Source of the DNA: Omnitrophica WOR_2 bacterium RIFCSPLOWO2_01_FULL_41_12
GTDB taxonomy: Bacteria; Omnitrophota; Gorgyraeia; Gygaellales; Profunditerraquicolaceae
Assembly (NCBI GenBank): GCA_001805765.1
Contig: MHGW01000039.1
Location: forward strand, 32,100-53,962
Direction of reading: 5' to 3'
DNA length: 21,863 bases
The translations under genes and the position numbers were made by a program. The notes beneath the pieces were generated by a model. The model saw nothing but the letters and a program-made list of their open reading frames with translations. It ran no database searches and was not told where the DNA came from. Of the stretch, positions 1-6,838 are shown piece by piece; the stretch's first letter is position 1; the number at the start of each line of letters is the position of its first letter.

Positions 1-996
1 ACCATTATTACTGCCTTAGGAACAGGGGTGGCTGAAGAGTTTGACCTGGGTAAGTTACGCTACCATAAGGTGGTGCTGATGGCTGACGCAGATACAGATG
101 GTTCGCACATCCGCACGCTCCTGCTAACCCTTTTATATCGCCAGATGCCCAAATTAATCGAGGAGGGATATGTCTATATTGCCCAACCCCCACTTTACAA
201 GATTAAAAGGGGGCAACGCGAAGAGTATATCCAAACCGAAGAACAGATGAATGCCCTGCTCTTAGAATTAGGCAGCGAGGACTTGAAATTTATGAACCTG
301 AAAAATAAAGATACCTATACAGATAAGCAATTCCAGGAGATCCTAGCATTACTTGTGGAAATGGATCACTATAACCGGATTTTTGGTAAAAAGGGAGTAA
401 ATTTTACAGAATACCTGGGATTTAGACACCAAAAGACCAAAAAATTGCCCATTTATAAGGTAAAAGTGGAAGGAAATACCCATTTTCTCTTCAATGACCA
501 CGAATTATCTAAGGTTGTGGGAGAAGAGAAGATAGAAGAAAAGGCAGAAATTATGGAACTCTTTGAGGCCCAGGATATTGAGAAAATAACCGCTAAATTG
601 GACAAGATGGGTTTAGATATTGCTACCTACTCGGCTTCTGCCAGCCCAGAAGAGATACCGGTGAAAAAGCAAGACAAGAAACCCAAGTTGATTTATAGAA
701 TTGTCCAGGAAAAAGAGCACGCTGAATTTTCTTGCCTGAAAGATGTTTTGCAATATGTGAAGGAGCAGGCGCAGAAAGGCATGAATATCCAGCGCTATAA
801 AGGCTTAGGCGAGATGAACCCGCAGCAACTCTGGGACACTACTATGGACCCGGAAAAACGCACGCTATTAAAAATAGCCTTGGAAGATGCCGTGGAAACA
901 GACCGGATGTTCACCATTCTGATGGGCGATGAGGTTGAGCCGCGCCGCCAGTTTATCGAAGACTATGCCCATCAAGTTAAAAACTTGGATATATAG
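1..996 (+). CDS. gyrB: DNA gyrase subunit B, C-terminal part (5' truncated by window edge)
   Basis: This is the C-terminal 331 residues of the ATP-dependent subunit of DNA gyrase, which introduces negative supercoils together with GyrA. The reading frame is open from base 1, so the N-terminal GHKL ATPase and transducer domains lie upstream of the window. The visible part begins inside the Toprim domain: the ALGTG segment is followed by the metal-binding acidic motif DADTDG (around bases 82-99) and then HIRTLLLT. Near the C-terminus the family signature QRYKGLGEMNPQQLW (about bases 790-834) and the MDPEKRTL segment are intact, and these tail elements interact with GyrA. A middle segment of about 150 residues separates Toprim from the tail, as in ordinary GyrB. 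The stop is eight bases before gyrA, so the two subunits are very likely co-transcribed. ParE is an alternative, but adjacency to a GyrA with a clear GyrA box favours GyrB. Confidence 0.96.
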   Translation, partial: TIITALGTGVAEEFDLGKLRYHKVVLMADADTDGSHIRTLLLTLLYRQMPKLIEEGYVYIAQPPLYKIKRGQREEYIQTEEQMNALLLELGSEDLKFMNLKNKDTYTDKQFQEILALLVEMDHYNRIFGKKGVNFTEYLGFRHQKTKKLPIYKVKVEGNTHFLFNDHELSKVVGEEKIEEKAEIMELFEAQDIEKITAKLDKMGLDIATYSASASPEEIPVKKQDKKPKLIYRIVQEKEHAEFSCLKDVLQYVKEQAQKGMNIQRYKGLGEMNPQQLWDTTMDPEKRTLLKIALEDAVETDRMFTILMGDEVEPRRQFIEDYAHQVKNLDI

Positions 997-1004
997 GATA
1001 AAAA

Positions 1005-3434
1005 ATGTATACGCGTAATGAAAAAATAGTTCCTAGATATATTGAGGAAGAGGTAAAGGACTCTTACCTTAATTATGCGATGAGCGTCATTGTCGGCCGG
1101 GCCCTGCCCGACGTGCGCGATGGTTTAAAGCCGGTGCACCGCCGGATTTTATTTGCCATGAAGGACTTAAACTTAGAACATACCAAGCCCTATAAAAAAG
1201 CCGCACGTATAGTGGGCGAGTGCTTAGGAAAATACCATCCGCACGGAGATTTGGCAGTGTATGATGCCCTGATTAGAATGGCCCAGGATTTTTCTCTACG
1301 CTATCCGTTAGTAGAAGGCCAGGGCAACGTGGGCAGCGTAGACGGGGATTCGCCGGCGGCAATGAGATATGTTGAAGCACGGCTCGCTGCAATTTCCGAA
1401 GAGATGCTGGCGGATATTGAAAAAGAAACCGTGAATTTTATGCCGAATTTTGACGCCTCTTTAGTAGAGCCTATGGTATTGCCGGCGCTCTTACCCAATC
1501 TTTTAGTGAATGGTTCATCGGGCATTGCCGTGGGCATGGCTACTAATATGCCGCCGCACAATTTAGGCGAGGTGATCGACGCTACTGTTTATACTCTCGA
1601 TAATCCCGGCTGCGAAATTAAAGATTTGATGCGCTACGTCAAGGGGCCGGATTTTCCTACCGGCGGCCTGATCTGCGGCAGGGAAGGAATTAAGGAGGCA
1701 TATACAAACGGCAAGGGTAAACTCACCCTGAGGGCCTCTGCCTCTATTGAGCACCAGAAACAAGGTAAGGATTCCATCGTGATTACTGAGATCGCCTATC
1801 AGACCAATAAGGCTAGTTTAATTGAGTCCATTGCCGCGTTGGTAGAAGAAAAGAAAATCGAGGGTATCTCGGATGTGCGCGATGAATCCGATAAGGAAGG
1901 CGTCAGAATAGTGATAGAATTGCGCCGGGATGCCGAACCGCAGATCATCCTGAATCAATTATTTAAACATACGCAATTAGAGGTTACCTTCGGCATTATT
2001 AATCTGGCATTGGTAGATGGCCGGCCGCGCATCTTAAACTTAAAACAACTTATAGAATACTATATCCTGCACCGTAAAGAAATTATCCGGCGCAGAACTA
2101 CCTTTGATTTAGAGAAGGCCAAGCAAAGAGCGCATATATTGGAAGGCCTGAAAATCGCTTTAAAATTTTTAGACCGGATCATCAAAACCATTAAGACCAG
2201 CAAGACCGTACTCATCGCCAAAGAAGCACTGATGACCAATTTTGATTTAAGCGCCATACAGGCGCAGGCGATTTTAGAGATGCAGTTACAACGCTTAACT
2301 GCCTTAGAGCGGGATAAACTTGATGCCGAGTATTTAGACTTAATTAAAAAGATTGAACTCTATCAGTCTATATTGGCCTCGGAAAAAAAGATAGAAACGA
2401 TGATTAAAGAAGACCTAGAGGGGCTGAAGAAAAAATATGCCGATGAGCGCATCACCCAGATTACCGCTGAGGCAGAGGAGTTAGAGATAGAGGATTTAAT
2501 TGCCGAAGAGGACGTGGTGATTGTCATTAGCCACACCGGTTACATCAAGCGGCTTCCGGTCAGTGCCTATCGCAAACAGAAACGCGGAGGTAAAGGCGTT
2601 ACCGGAGCAGAACTGAAAGAAGAAGATTTTATCGAGCATTTATTTATTGCCTCTACCAAAGACTGCCTTTTAATCTTTACCGATAAAGGTAGGGTGCATT
2701 GGCTAAAGGTCTATGAAATTCCCCAGGCCTCCAGAATCGCTAAAGGAAAAGCGATCATCAATCTTTTACAATTATCCGGGGAGGAAAAAATCAGCTCTAC
2801 TATCCCGGTAAAAGAATTTAGCGCCGATAAATTTCTGGTGATGGCTACAAGCCTGGGGCTGATTAAAAAGACCCGTTTGGATGAATACAGCAATCCCCGT
2901 AAAGGCGGCATTATCGGTATCACCTTAGAAAAGGACGATGAATTAATCGGGGTAAAACTTACCGACGGCAAAGAGGAATTGTTACTGGCCACTACACTAG
3001 GCAAGGCGGTGAGATTTTCTGAAAGCCAGGTGCGCGATATGGGAAGGGCAGCAAAGGGCGTGCGCGGTATTTCTTTAGCCAAGCACGATCAAGTCATCGC
3101 CATGGAGGTAGTGCGTAAAGACGATACGGTTTTAACGGTGACAGAATTAGGTTTTGCCAAGCGCACGCCAGTTGACCAGTATCGGCTGCAGCGCCGGGGC
3201 GGCAAAGGTATTATCAATATCAAGGTGACTAAAAAGAATGGACAGGCAGTCAGGTTAAAGGCAGTCTCTGACCGCGACGAGCTGATGGTGATTACCCAGA
3301 ATGGTATGTTTTTAAGGTGCCTGGTGAAAGATATCCGCGCTACCGGCCGTTCCAGCCAAGGCGTGCGTTTAATTAAATTAACCGATAAAGATAGAGTTTC
3401 CTCAGTTGCCCACGTAGTCGTAGAAGAAGAATAA
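1005..3434 (+). CDS. gyrA: DNA gyrase subunit A
   Basis: This 809-residue protein is the breakage-reunion subunit of gyrase. The catalytic tyrosine is Tyr122 in AAMRYVEARL, the same number as in E. coli. The winged-helix region carries the quinolone-contact segment GKYHPHGDLAVYD (residues 75-87). Asp87 is conserved, but the residue at the E. coli Ser83 position is leucine. The C-terminal beta-pinwheel starts near residue 500. It has QKRGGKG (525-531) in the first blade and an exact GyrA-box match QRRGGKG (729-735) in a later blade. A GyrA box marks DNA wrapping and separates GyrA from ParC. The ATG at 1005 follows gyrB by eight bases, with a weak AGGA overlapping the gyrB stop. The length is slightly short of E. 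coli GyrA because there is no long acidic tail; it ends in VVVEEE. Confidence 0.97.
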   Translation: MYTRNEKIVPRYIEEEVKDSYLNYAMSVIVGRALPDVRDGLKPVHRRILFAMKDLNLEHTKPYKKAARIVGECLGKYHPHGDLAVYDALIRMAQDFSLRYPLVEGQGNVGSVDGDSPAAMRYVEARLAAISEEMLADIEKETVNFMPNFDASLVEPMVLPALLPNLLVNGSSGIAVGMATNMPPHNLGEVIDATVYTLDNPGCEIKDLMRYVKGPDFPTGGLICGREGIKEAYTNGKGKLTLRASASIEHQKQGKDSIVITEIAYQTNKASLIESIAALVEEKKIEGISDVRDESDKEGVRIVIELRRDAEPQIILNQLFKHTQLEVTFGIINLALVDGRPRILNLKQLIEYYILHRKEIIRRRTTFDLEKAKQRAHILEGLKIALKFLDRIIKTIKTSKTVLIAKEALMTNFDLSAIQAQAILEMQLQRLTALERDKLDAEYLDLIKKIELYQSILASEKKIETMIKEDLEGLKKKYADERITQITAEAEELEIEDLIAEEDVVIVISHTGYIKRLPVSAYRKQKRGGKGVTGAELKEEDFIEHLFIASTKDCLLIFTDKGRVHWLKVYEIPQASRIAKGKAIINLLQLSGEEKISSTIPVKEFSADKFLVMATSLGLIKKTRLDEYSNPRKGGIIGITLEKDDELIGVKLTDGKEELLLATTLGKAVRFSESQVRDMGRAAKGVRGISLAKHDQVIAMEVVRKDDTVLTVTELGFAKRTPVDQYRLQRRGGKGIINIKVTKKNGQAVRLKAVSDRDELMVITQNGMFLRCLVKDIRATGRSSQGVRLIKLTDKDRVSSVAHVVVEEE

Positions 3435-3437
3435 TCT

Positions 3438-3512
3438 GACCCCATCGTCTAGCCTGGTCTAGGACAAGAGCTTTTCAAGCTCTCGACCGGGGTTCAAATC
3501 CCCGTGGGGTCA
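3438..3512 (+). tRNA. tRNA-Glu (anticodon UUC)
   Basis: The cloverleaf can be drawn by hand. The seven-base acceptor stem GACCCCA pairs with TGGGGTC (3505-3511), with discriminator A3512. The anticodon stem AGAGC/GCTCT (3467-3471 and 3479-3483) encloses the loop TTTTCAA with anticodon TTC at 3474-3476. The T arm contains GGTTCAAATCC. The CCA end is not encoded, so it must be added by a nucleotidyltransferase. It begins four bases after the gyrA stop and may be processed from the gyr transcript. Confidence 0.96.
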
Positions 3513-3519
3513 TTAATTC

Positions 3520-3561
3520 GCACAATAACTTACTCACACTTCGTGTTCGTAAGTTATGTGC
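3520..3561 (+). repeat. Long imperfect hairpin between tRNA-Glu and glmS
   Basis: The outer arms GCACAATAACTTAC (3520-3533) and GTAAGTTATGTGC (3549-3561) pair with one bulged A. A symmetric TC/TC internal loop follows, then the inner stem ACAC(TTC)GTGT. No T-run follows, so it is not a standard intrinsic terminator. It ends seven bases before the glmS ATG, in the place where a ribosome binding site is expected. It could be a processing or stability element, a translational control hairpin, or a dispersed palindrome. I cannot distinguish these from the sequence. Confidence 0.7.
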
Positions 3562-3568
3562 TCATTAA

Positions 3569-5404
3569 ATGTGCGGAATAATCGGATATATCGGAGAAAG
3601 GCCAGCCCAGTCCATATTATTAAGCGGTCTTAAGCGCTTAGAATATCGGGGTTATGACTCCGCAGGCATGGCCACTTTCTTACCCCAGAAAAATACCATT
3701 TCCGTAAGAAAACTGCCGGGAAAAGTTAGGGGCTTGGAAGAACTGCTGAAAAAGAAGCCGCTGGTGGGTTGCTTAGGAGTTTCGCATACGCGCTGGGCCA
3801 CCCACGGAGCGCCCAACCAAGTTAATGCCCATCCGCATTTAGATTGTAAAGGCGAAATTGCCGTTGTGCATAACGGCATTATTGAGAATTACACCAAATT
3901 AAAAGCCGAATTAATTAAGGAAGGCCATAAATTTTCTAGCCAAACCGATACAGAAGTAATTGTCCATCTCATTGAGAAATTCTTAAAAAGCGCGAACTTA
4001 GAAGAGGCAGTGAGAAAAGCGGTCTCCCAATTAGAGGGTTCTTTTGCTATCGGGGTAATTTCCCAGAAAGAGCCGGATAAACTGGTAGGCGCGCGTAAGG
4101 ACAGCCCGTTAATTGTGGGTTTAGGCAAAAATGAAAATTTTTTGGCTTCGGATGTGCCGGCAATTCTGGAGCACACCAAAGACATTATTTTTTTAGACGA
4201 AAATGAAGTGGTGGTCCTGACCAAGAATGGATTTAAGGTAAGCGACCTGGATGGAAAAGAAATTGCCAAAAAACCTAATCGCATCAATTGGGATATTACG
4301 CAGGCACAAAAGCAAGGATACCGGCATTTTATGCTGAAAGAGATTAATGAGCAACCAAAGGCAATAGAGAATGTCTTGAGCGCAAGAATAGAAAAACAGG
4401 CGCAGAAAATTATTTTTGAGGAGCAAAAAATCCCAGAGGAACAACTAAGAAGCGTTAAGAATATCGCTATTGTTGCCTGCGGCACTGCTTATCATGCCGG
4501 AATGGTGGGTAAGTATATTTTAGAATCTACCTGCGCTATACCAGTATCTGTGGATGTATCCAGTGAATTCAGGTACCGCGATTTGCTGATTGACAAAAAT
4601 ACCTTGGTTATCGCTATCAGCCAATCCGGAGAAACCGCAGATACCTTAGCCAGCGTGCGCCAGGCAAAAAAATACGGCAGCCCGGTCTTATCTATTTGTA
4701 ATGTGTTAGGCTCAACTTTAACCCGTGAATCCGACGGAGTAATTTATACCCATGCCGGCCCGGAAATTGGCGTGGCTTCAACAAAGGCCTATACTGCGCA
4801 ATTAGTCACACTATATCTCTTTGCTTTTTATTTGGCTAGGCTTAAAAATTTTGGGCCGGGAAAAATTGATAGATACCTTCAGGAGTTACAGGGTATCCCA
4901 AAAAAACAAGAGGAGATTTTAAGAACCCAAGATAGCATTGCCCGTCTTAGCCGTCGGCATTCGCATTTTGGCTCATTTTTATTTTTAGGCCGCAACATAA
5001 ATTATCCTTCTGCCTTAGAAGGGGCTTTGAAACTAAAAGAGATTTCTTATATTCCGGCTGAAGGCTATGCTGCCGGAGAAATGAAGCATGGGCCCATTGC
5101 CCTGATTGACGAGTATCGGGCAGTAGTCTGCATTGCGCCAGAATCCAAGGTCTATGAGAAAATGATTTCCAATATCCAAGAGATTCATAGCCGCCAAGGT
5201 AAAATCATTGCCTTGGCTACTCAAGGAGACCAGAAGATTAAAGAATTGACCCAGGAAGTGATTTGTATCCCCGGGGTAGATGAATTTTTCTCGCCGCTTT
5301 TAGTAGCGCTGCCTTTACAATTATTGGCCTACCACATTGCCGTTAAGCGCGGTTGCGATGTGGACCAGCCGCGGAATTTAGCCAAGTCAGTAACAGTCGA
5401 GTAA
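3569..5404 (+). CDS. glmS: Glutamine-fructose-6-phosphate aminotransferase (isomerizing)
   Basis: GlmS makes glucosamine-6-phosphate from fructose-6-phosphate and glutamine, the entry step to UDP-GlcNAc, peptidoglycan and lipid A. The 611 residues match the usual length of about 610. The N-terminal Ntn glutaminase domain (about 1-235) starts MCGIIGYIG, and Cys2 becomes the N-terminal nucleophile, which fixes the start codon. HTRWATHG (73-80) and HNGIIENY (101-108) are glutaminase motifs. Two SIS sugar-isomerase domains follow, with ACGTAYHA (303-310), SQSGETADT (351-359) and the second-domain segment AEGYAAGEMKHGP (497-509). The C-tail DQPRNLAKSVTVE is the family ending that closes over the sugar site. 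No Shine-Dalgarno is visible before the ATG. The gap upstream holds only a hairpin and is far too short for a glmS ribozyme. The stop overlaps the rsmI start by one base. Confidence 0.97.
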   Translation: MCGIIGYIGERPAQSILLSGLKRLEYRGYDSAGMATFLPQKNTISVRKLPGKVRGLEELLKKKPLVGCLGVSHTRWATHGAPNQVNAHPHLDCKGEIAVVHNGIIENYTKLKAELIKEGHKFSSQTDTEVIVHLIEKFLKSANLEEAVRKAVSQLEGSFAIGVISQKEPDKLVGARKDSPLIVGLGKNENFLASDVPAILEHTKDIIFLDENEVVVLTKNGFKVSDLDGKEIAKKPNRINWDITQAQKQGYRHFMLKEINEQPKAIENVLSARIEKQAQKIIFEEQKIPEEQLRSVKNIAIVACGTAYHAGMVGKYILESTCAIPVSVDVSSEFRYRDLLIDKNTLVIAISQSGETADTLASVRQAKKYGSPVLSICNVLGSTLTRESDGVIYTHAGPEIGVASTKAYTAQLVTLYLFAFYLARLKNFGPGKIDRYLQELQGIPKKQEEILRTQDSIARLSRRHSHFGSFLFLGRNINYPSALEGALKLKEISYIPAEGYAAGEMKHGPIALIDEYRAVVCIAPESKVYEKMISNIQEIHSRQGKIIALATQGDQKIKELTQEVICIPGVDEFFSPLLVALPLQLLAYHIAVKRGCDVDQPRNLAKSVTVE

Positions 5405-6081
5405 TGTTATATATTGTTTCTACCCCCATAGGCAATCTTAAAGATATCACTTTGCGGGCGTTAGAAGTTCTCAAGACAGTTGATCTGATTGCCTGCGAGG
5501 ATACCCGGCATACCCGGATTTTATTAGACCACTACCAGATTAAAAAGCCCTTAACTAGTTACCATTCGTACAATAAATCTAGCAAAACCCAAGAAATCAT
5601 CAAATTACTCCAGGAAGGTAAAAATATCGCCTTGGTTTCTGATGCCGGCACGCCTGGCATAAGTGATCCCGGAGTAGTTTTAGTGAATCAGGCCATAAAA
5701 GACAACATTCCCTTTACCGTTATCCCCGGGCCCAGCGGATTAATCAGCGGCCTGGTTCTCTCTGGCCTGCCGACCCATAAGTTTGTCTTTGAAGGCTTTT
5801 TACCCGTCAAACAAGCAGCAAGAATCAGGCGCTTAAAAGAATTAAAGCCGGAGAAGCGCACTATTATTATTTACGAATCTCCGCACAGACTAATTCGCTG
5901 CCTGGAAGATATGCTGCAGGTTTTAGGAGATATTGAGATTGCCTGCTTAAGAGAGGTGACCAAGAAATTTGAAGAGGCCAGACGCGCAGAGGTCGCGCAA
6001 GTTTTAGGGCATTTTAAAAAAATAGCGCCCAAAGGCGAATTTATCCTGGTATTAAATTTATACTTGACTAATAAAAAATAA
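5404..6081 (+). CDS. rsmI: 16S rRNA (cytidine-2'-O-)-methyltransferase
   Basis: RsmI methylates the ribose of C1402 in 16S rRNA using S-adenosylmethionine. I place the start at the ATG sharing one base with the glmS stop (TAATG), which gives 225 residues beginning MLYIVSTPIGNL, the canonical family N-terminus. An upstream in-frame ATG at 5353 would only add out-of-frame glmS sequence. Family motifs include ACEDTRHTR, LVSDAGTPGISDPG, VIPGPSG and YESPHRL, all from the tetrapyrrole-methylase fold. At 225 residues it lacks the C-terminal extension that brings the E. coli protein to 286. Translation is probably coupled to glmS, since no clear ribosome binding site is present. The 3' end of the gene contains the promoter of the downstream pyr operon. 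Confidence 0.93.
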   Translation: MLYIVSTPIGNLKDITLRALEVLKTVDLIACEDTRHTRILLDHYQIKKPLTSYHSYNKSSKTQEIIKLLQEGKNIALVSDAGTPGISDPGVVLVNQAIKDNIPFTVIPGPSGLISGLVLSGLPTHKFVFEGFLPVKQAARIRRLKELKPEKRTIIIYESPHRLIRCLEDMLQVLGDIEIACLREVTKKFEEARRAEVAQVLGHFKKIAPKGEFILVLNLYLTNKK

Positions 6082-6091
6082 ATGCTATACT
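6064..6091 (+). promoter_or_regulatory. Sigma70-type extended -10 promoter for the pyr operon
   Basis: A -35 TTGACT (6064-6069) and a -10 TATACT (6086-6091) are separated by 16 bases, with the extended -10 dinucleotide TG at 6083-6084. The predicted start of transcription, about seven bases past the -10, falls at about 6098, exactly the first base of the PyrR hairpin. The promoter overlaps the last codons of rsmI. The fit with the downstream attenuator makes it convincing, although no transcript data are available. Confidence 0.75.
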
Positions 6092-6097
6092 TAACCT

Positions 6098-6132
6098 AAC
6101 CTTTAAACTCAGTCCAGAGAGGCTGGGAAGGT
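6098..6132 (+). promoter_or_regulatory. PyrR-binding RNA hairpin (pyr operon attenuator element)
   Basis: The lower stem ACCTT/AAGGT (6099-6103 with 6128-6132) and an upper stem CAGTC/GGCTG (6110-6114 with 6121-6125, including a T-G pair) enclose the loop CAGAGA. The core AGTCCAGAGAGGCT matches the known PyrR-binding consensus of Bacillus pyr leaders, with an internal bulge in the usual place. In the known mechanism, UMP/UTP-bound PyrR stabilises this hairpin and so promotes downstream termination. An intrinsic terminator and the pyrR gene follow immediately, which supports the call strongly. Confidence 0.92.
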
Positions 6133-6139
6133 AATAAAA

Positions 6140-6211
6140 ATGGATAATATATTTTGCAAAATAACAGAAACCCTTGGCAAAACAAAAGCCAAGGGTATTT
6201 TTTTATCCTAA
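6140..6211 (+). CDS. Putative 23-codon leader ORF spanning the pyr attenuator terminator
   Basis: An ATG at 6140 opens a 23-codon frame (starting MDNIFCKITETLGK) that ends with TAA six bases before the pyrR ATG. A short Shine-Dalgarno match AAGG (6128-6131) lies eight bases upstream. Those same bases form the 3' side of the PyrR hairpin's lower stem. The terminator stem and T-run are entirely inside the reading frame. I do not recognise the peptide as a family. It could be fortuitous, but the spacing, the hidden ribosome binding site, the termination of the ORF beside a pyrR start that has no Shine-Dalgarno, and the overlap with the terminator together make a translated leader plausible. Confidence 0.35.
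   Translation: MDNIFCKITETLGKTKAKGIFLS
6170..6204 (+). terminator. Intrinsic terminator of the PyrR attenuator
   Basis: An eight-base perfect stem CCCTTGGC (6171-6178) with GCCAAGGG (6188-6195), extended by an A-T pair, has an A-rich nine-base loop and is followed by TATTTTTTT. It lies 38 bases after the PyrR hairpin and upstream of pyrR, where an attenuator terminator is expected. AAGG (6128-6131) of the PyrR hairpin can pair alternatively with CCTT (6172-6175) of this stem, a possible but short antiterminator nucleus. Confidence 0.92.
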
Positions 6212-6217
6212 AGCCCT

Positions 6218-6754
6218 ATGCGCGAAAAGGCAAAGTTACTAGATAAAGAGAGTATTCACCGTTCGCTCATGCGTATTGCCCATGAGATTTTAGAAAAGAA
6301 TAAAGGCACCCAGGATTTATGCCTGATCGGGGTCAGGAGTAGAGGCGCCTATTTAGCTGTGCGCCTCAGTGCATGCATCCAGCAAATTGAAAATACCGGT
6401 CTTCCTGTAGGTATTTTAGATATTACTTTATACCGCGATGACCTGACCTTAATTGCCGCAAGCCCGGTAGTGCATAAGACCGAGATCAGCTTTGATATCA
6501 ACGATAAGAATTTGGTATTAGTGGACGATGTATTATATACAGGAAGGACTGTGCGGGCAGCCTTGGATGCACTGAGTGATTTTGGCCGGCCAAAATCCAT
6601 CCAACTGGCAGTTTTAGTGGACCGCGGCCACCGGGAATTACCGGTACGCGCTGACTATGTCGGAAAAAATATTCCCACGGCCAAGAATGAGACCGTTGAG
6701 GTGCGCTTAGAAGAAGTTGATGGCGTAGACGAAGTCGTAATTACAGAGAAATAG
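6218..6754 (+). CDS. pyrR: Bifunctional pyr operon regulator / uracil phosphoribosyltransferase
   Basis: PyrR binds pyr leader RNA in response to UMP/UTP and, in many species, also converts uracil and PRPP to UMP. The 178-residue protein is close to the B. subtilis length of about 180. The PRPP-binding loop is LVLVDDVLYTGRT (residues 99-111, with Asp103, Asp104 and the TGRT turn). The basic segment IGVRSRGAYLAVRL (37-50) and VDRGHRELPVRADYVGKNIPT (134-154) are typical of PyrR rather than of a simple UPRTase. No Shine-Dalgarno is visible before the ATG; the preceding bases are the tail of the terminator T-run and AGCCCT. Its own mRNA leader carries the PyrR target, so autoregulation is expected. 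The TAG stop touches the edge of a palindromic repeat. Confidence 0.96.
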   Translation: MREKAKLLDKESIHRSLMRIAHEILEKNKGTQDLCLIGVRSRGAYLAVRLSACIQQIENTGLPVGILDITLYRDDLTLIAASPVVHKTEISFDINDKNLVLVDDVLYTGRTVRAALDALSDFGRPKSIQLAVLVDRGHRELPVRADYVGKNIPTAKNETVEVRLEEVDGVDEVVITEK

Positions 6755-6801
6755 CGCTGCAGTAGGGACTGTCCCCGAAGGGGACTGTCCCTACTGCAGC
6801 G
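6755..6801 (+). repeat. Palindromic GGGACTGTCCCC repeat, copy 1
   Basis: Two 22-base arms pair around a GAA loop with a single T-T mismatch, so the 47 bases form one near-perfect hairpin starting directly after the pyrR stop. The core GGGACTGTCCCC-GAA-GGGGACTGTCCC recurs at 10403-10429 and, degenerately, at 12880-12910. The flank AGCGCTGC is shared with copy 2, and its AG coincides with the last two bases of the pyrR TAG stop. The type is reminiscent of REP/RAYT-mobilised palindromes, but no transposase is present here. Confidence 0.85.
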
Positions 6802-6838
6802 AGATAAGTATTGAACGCGAAATAAGCCAAAAGGACAC

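Noticed and set aside
3406..3435. Possible promoter TTGCCC/AATAAT before tRNA-Glu
   Set aside because: The 18-base spacing and weak boxes would place the transcription start inside the tRNA, so it is not credible.
3513..3568. glmS ribozyme
   Set aside because: The 56 bases available are too few for the ribozyme core, and no matching sequence is visible, only the hairpin.
5353..5403. Upstream in-frame start for rsmI
   Set aside because: The extra 17 residues are glmS sequence read in another frame, and the family N-terminus begins exactly at the ATG at 5404.
6755..6838. Second PyrR attenuator before pyrB
   Set aside because: The gap holds only the palindromic repeat and a ribosome binding site; there is no PyrR loop consensus and no T-run after the hairpin.
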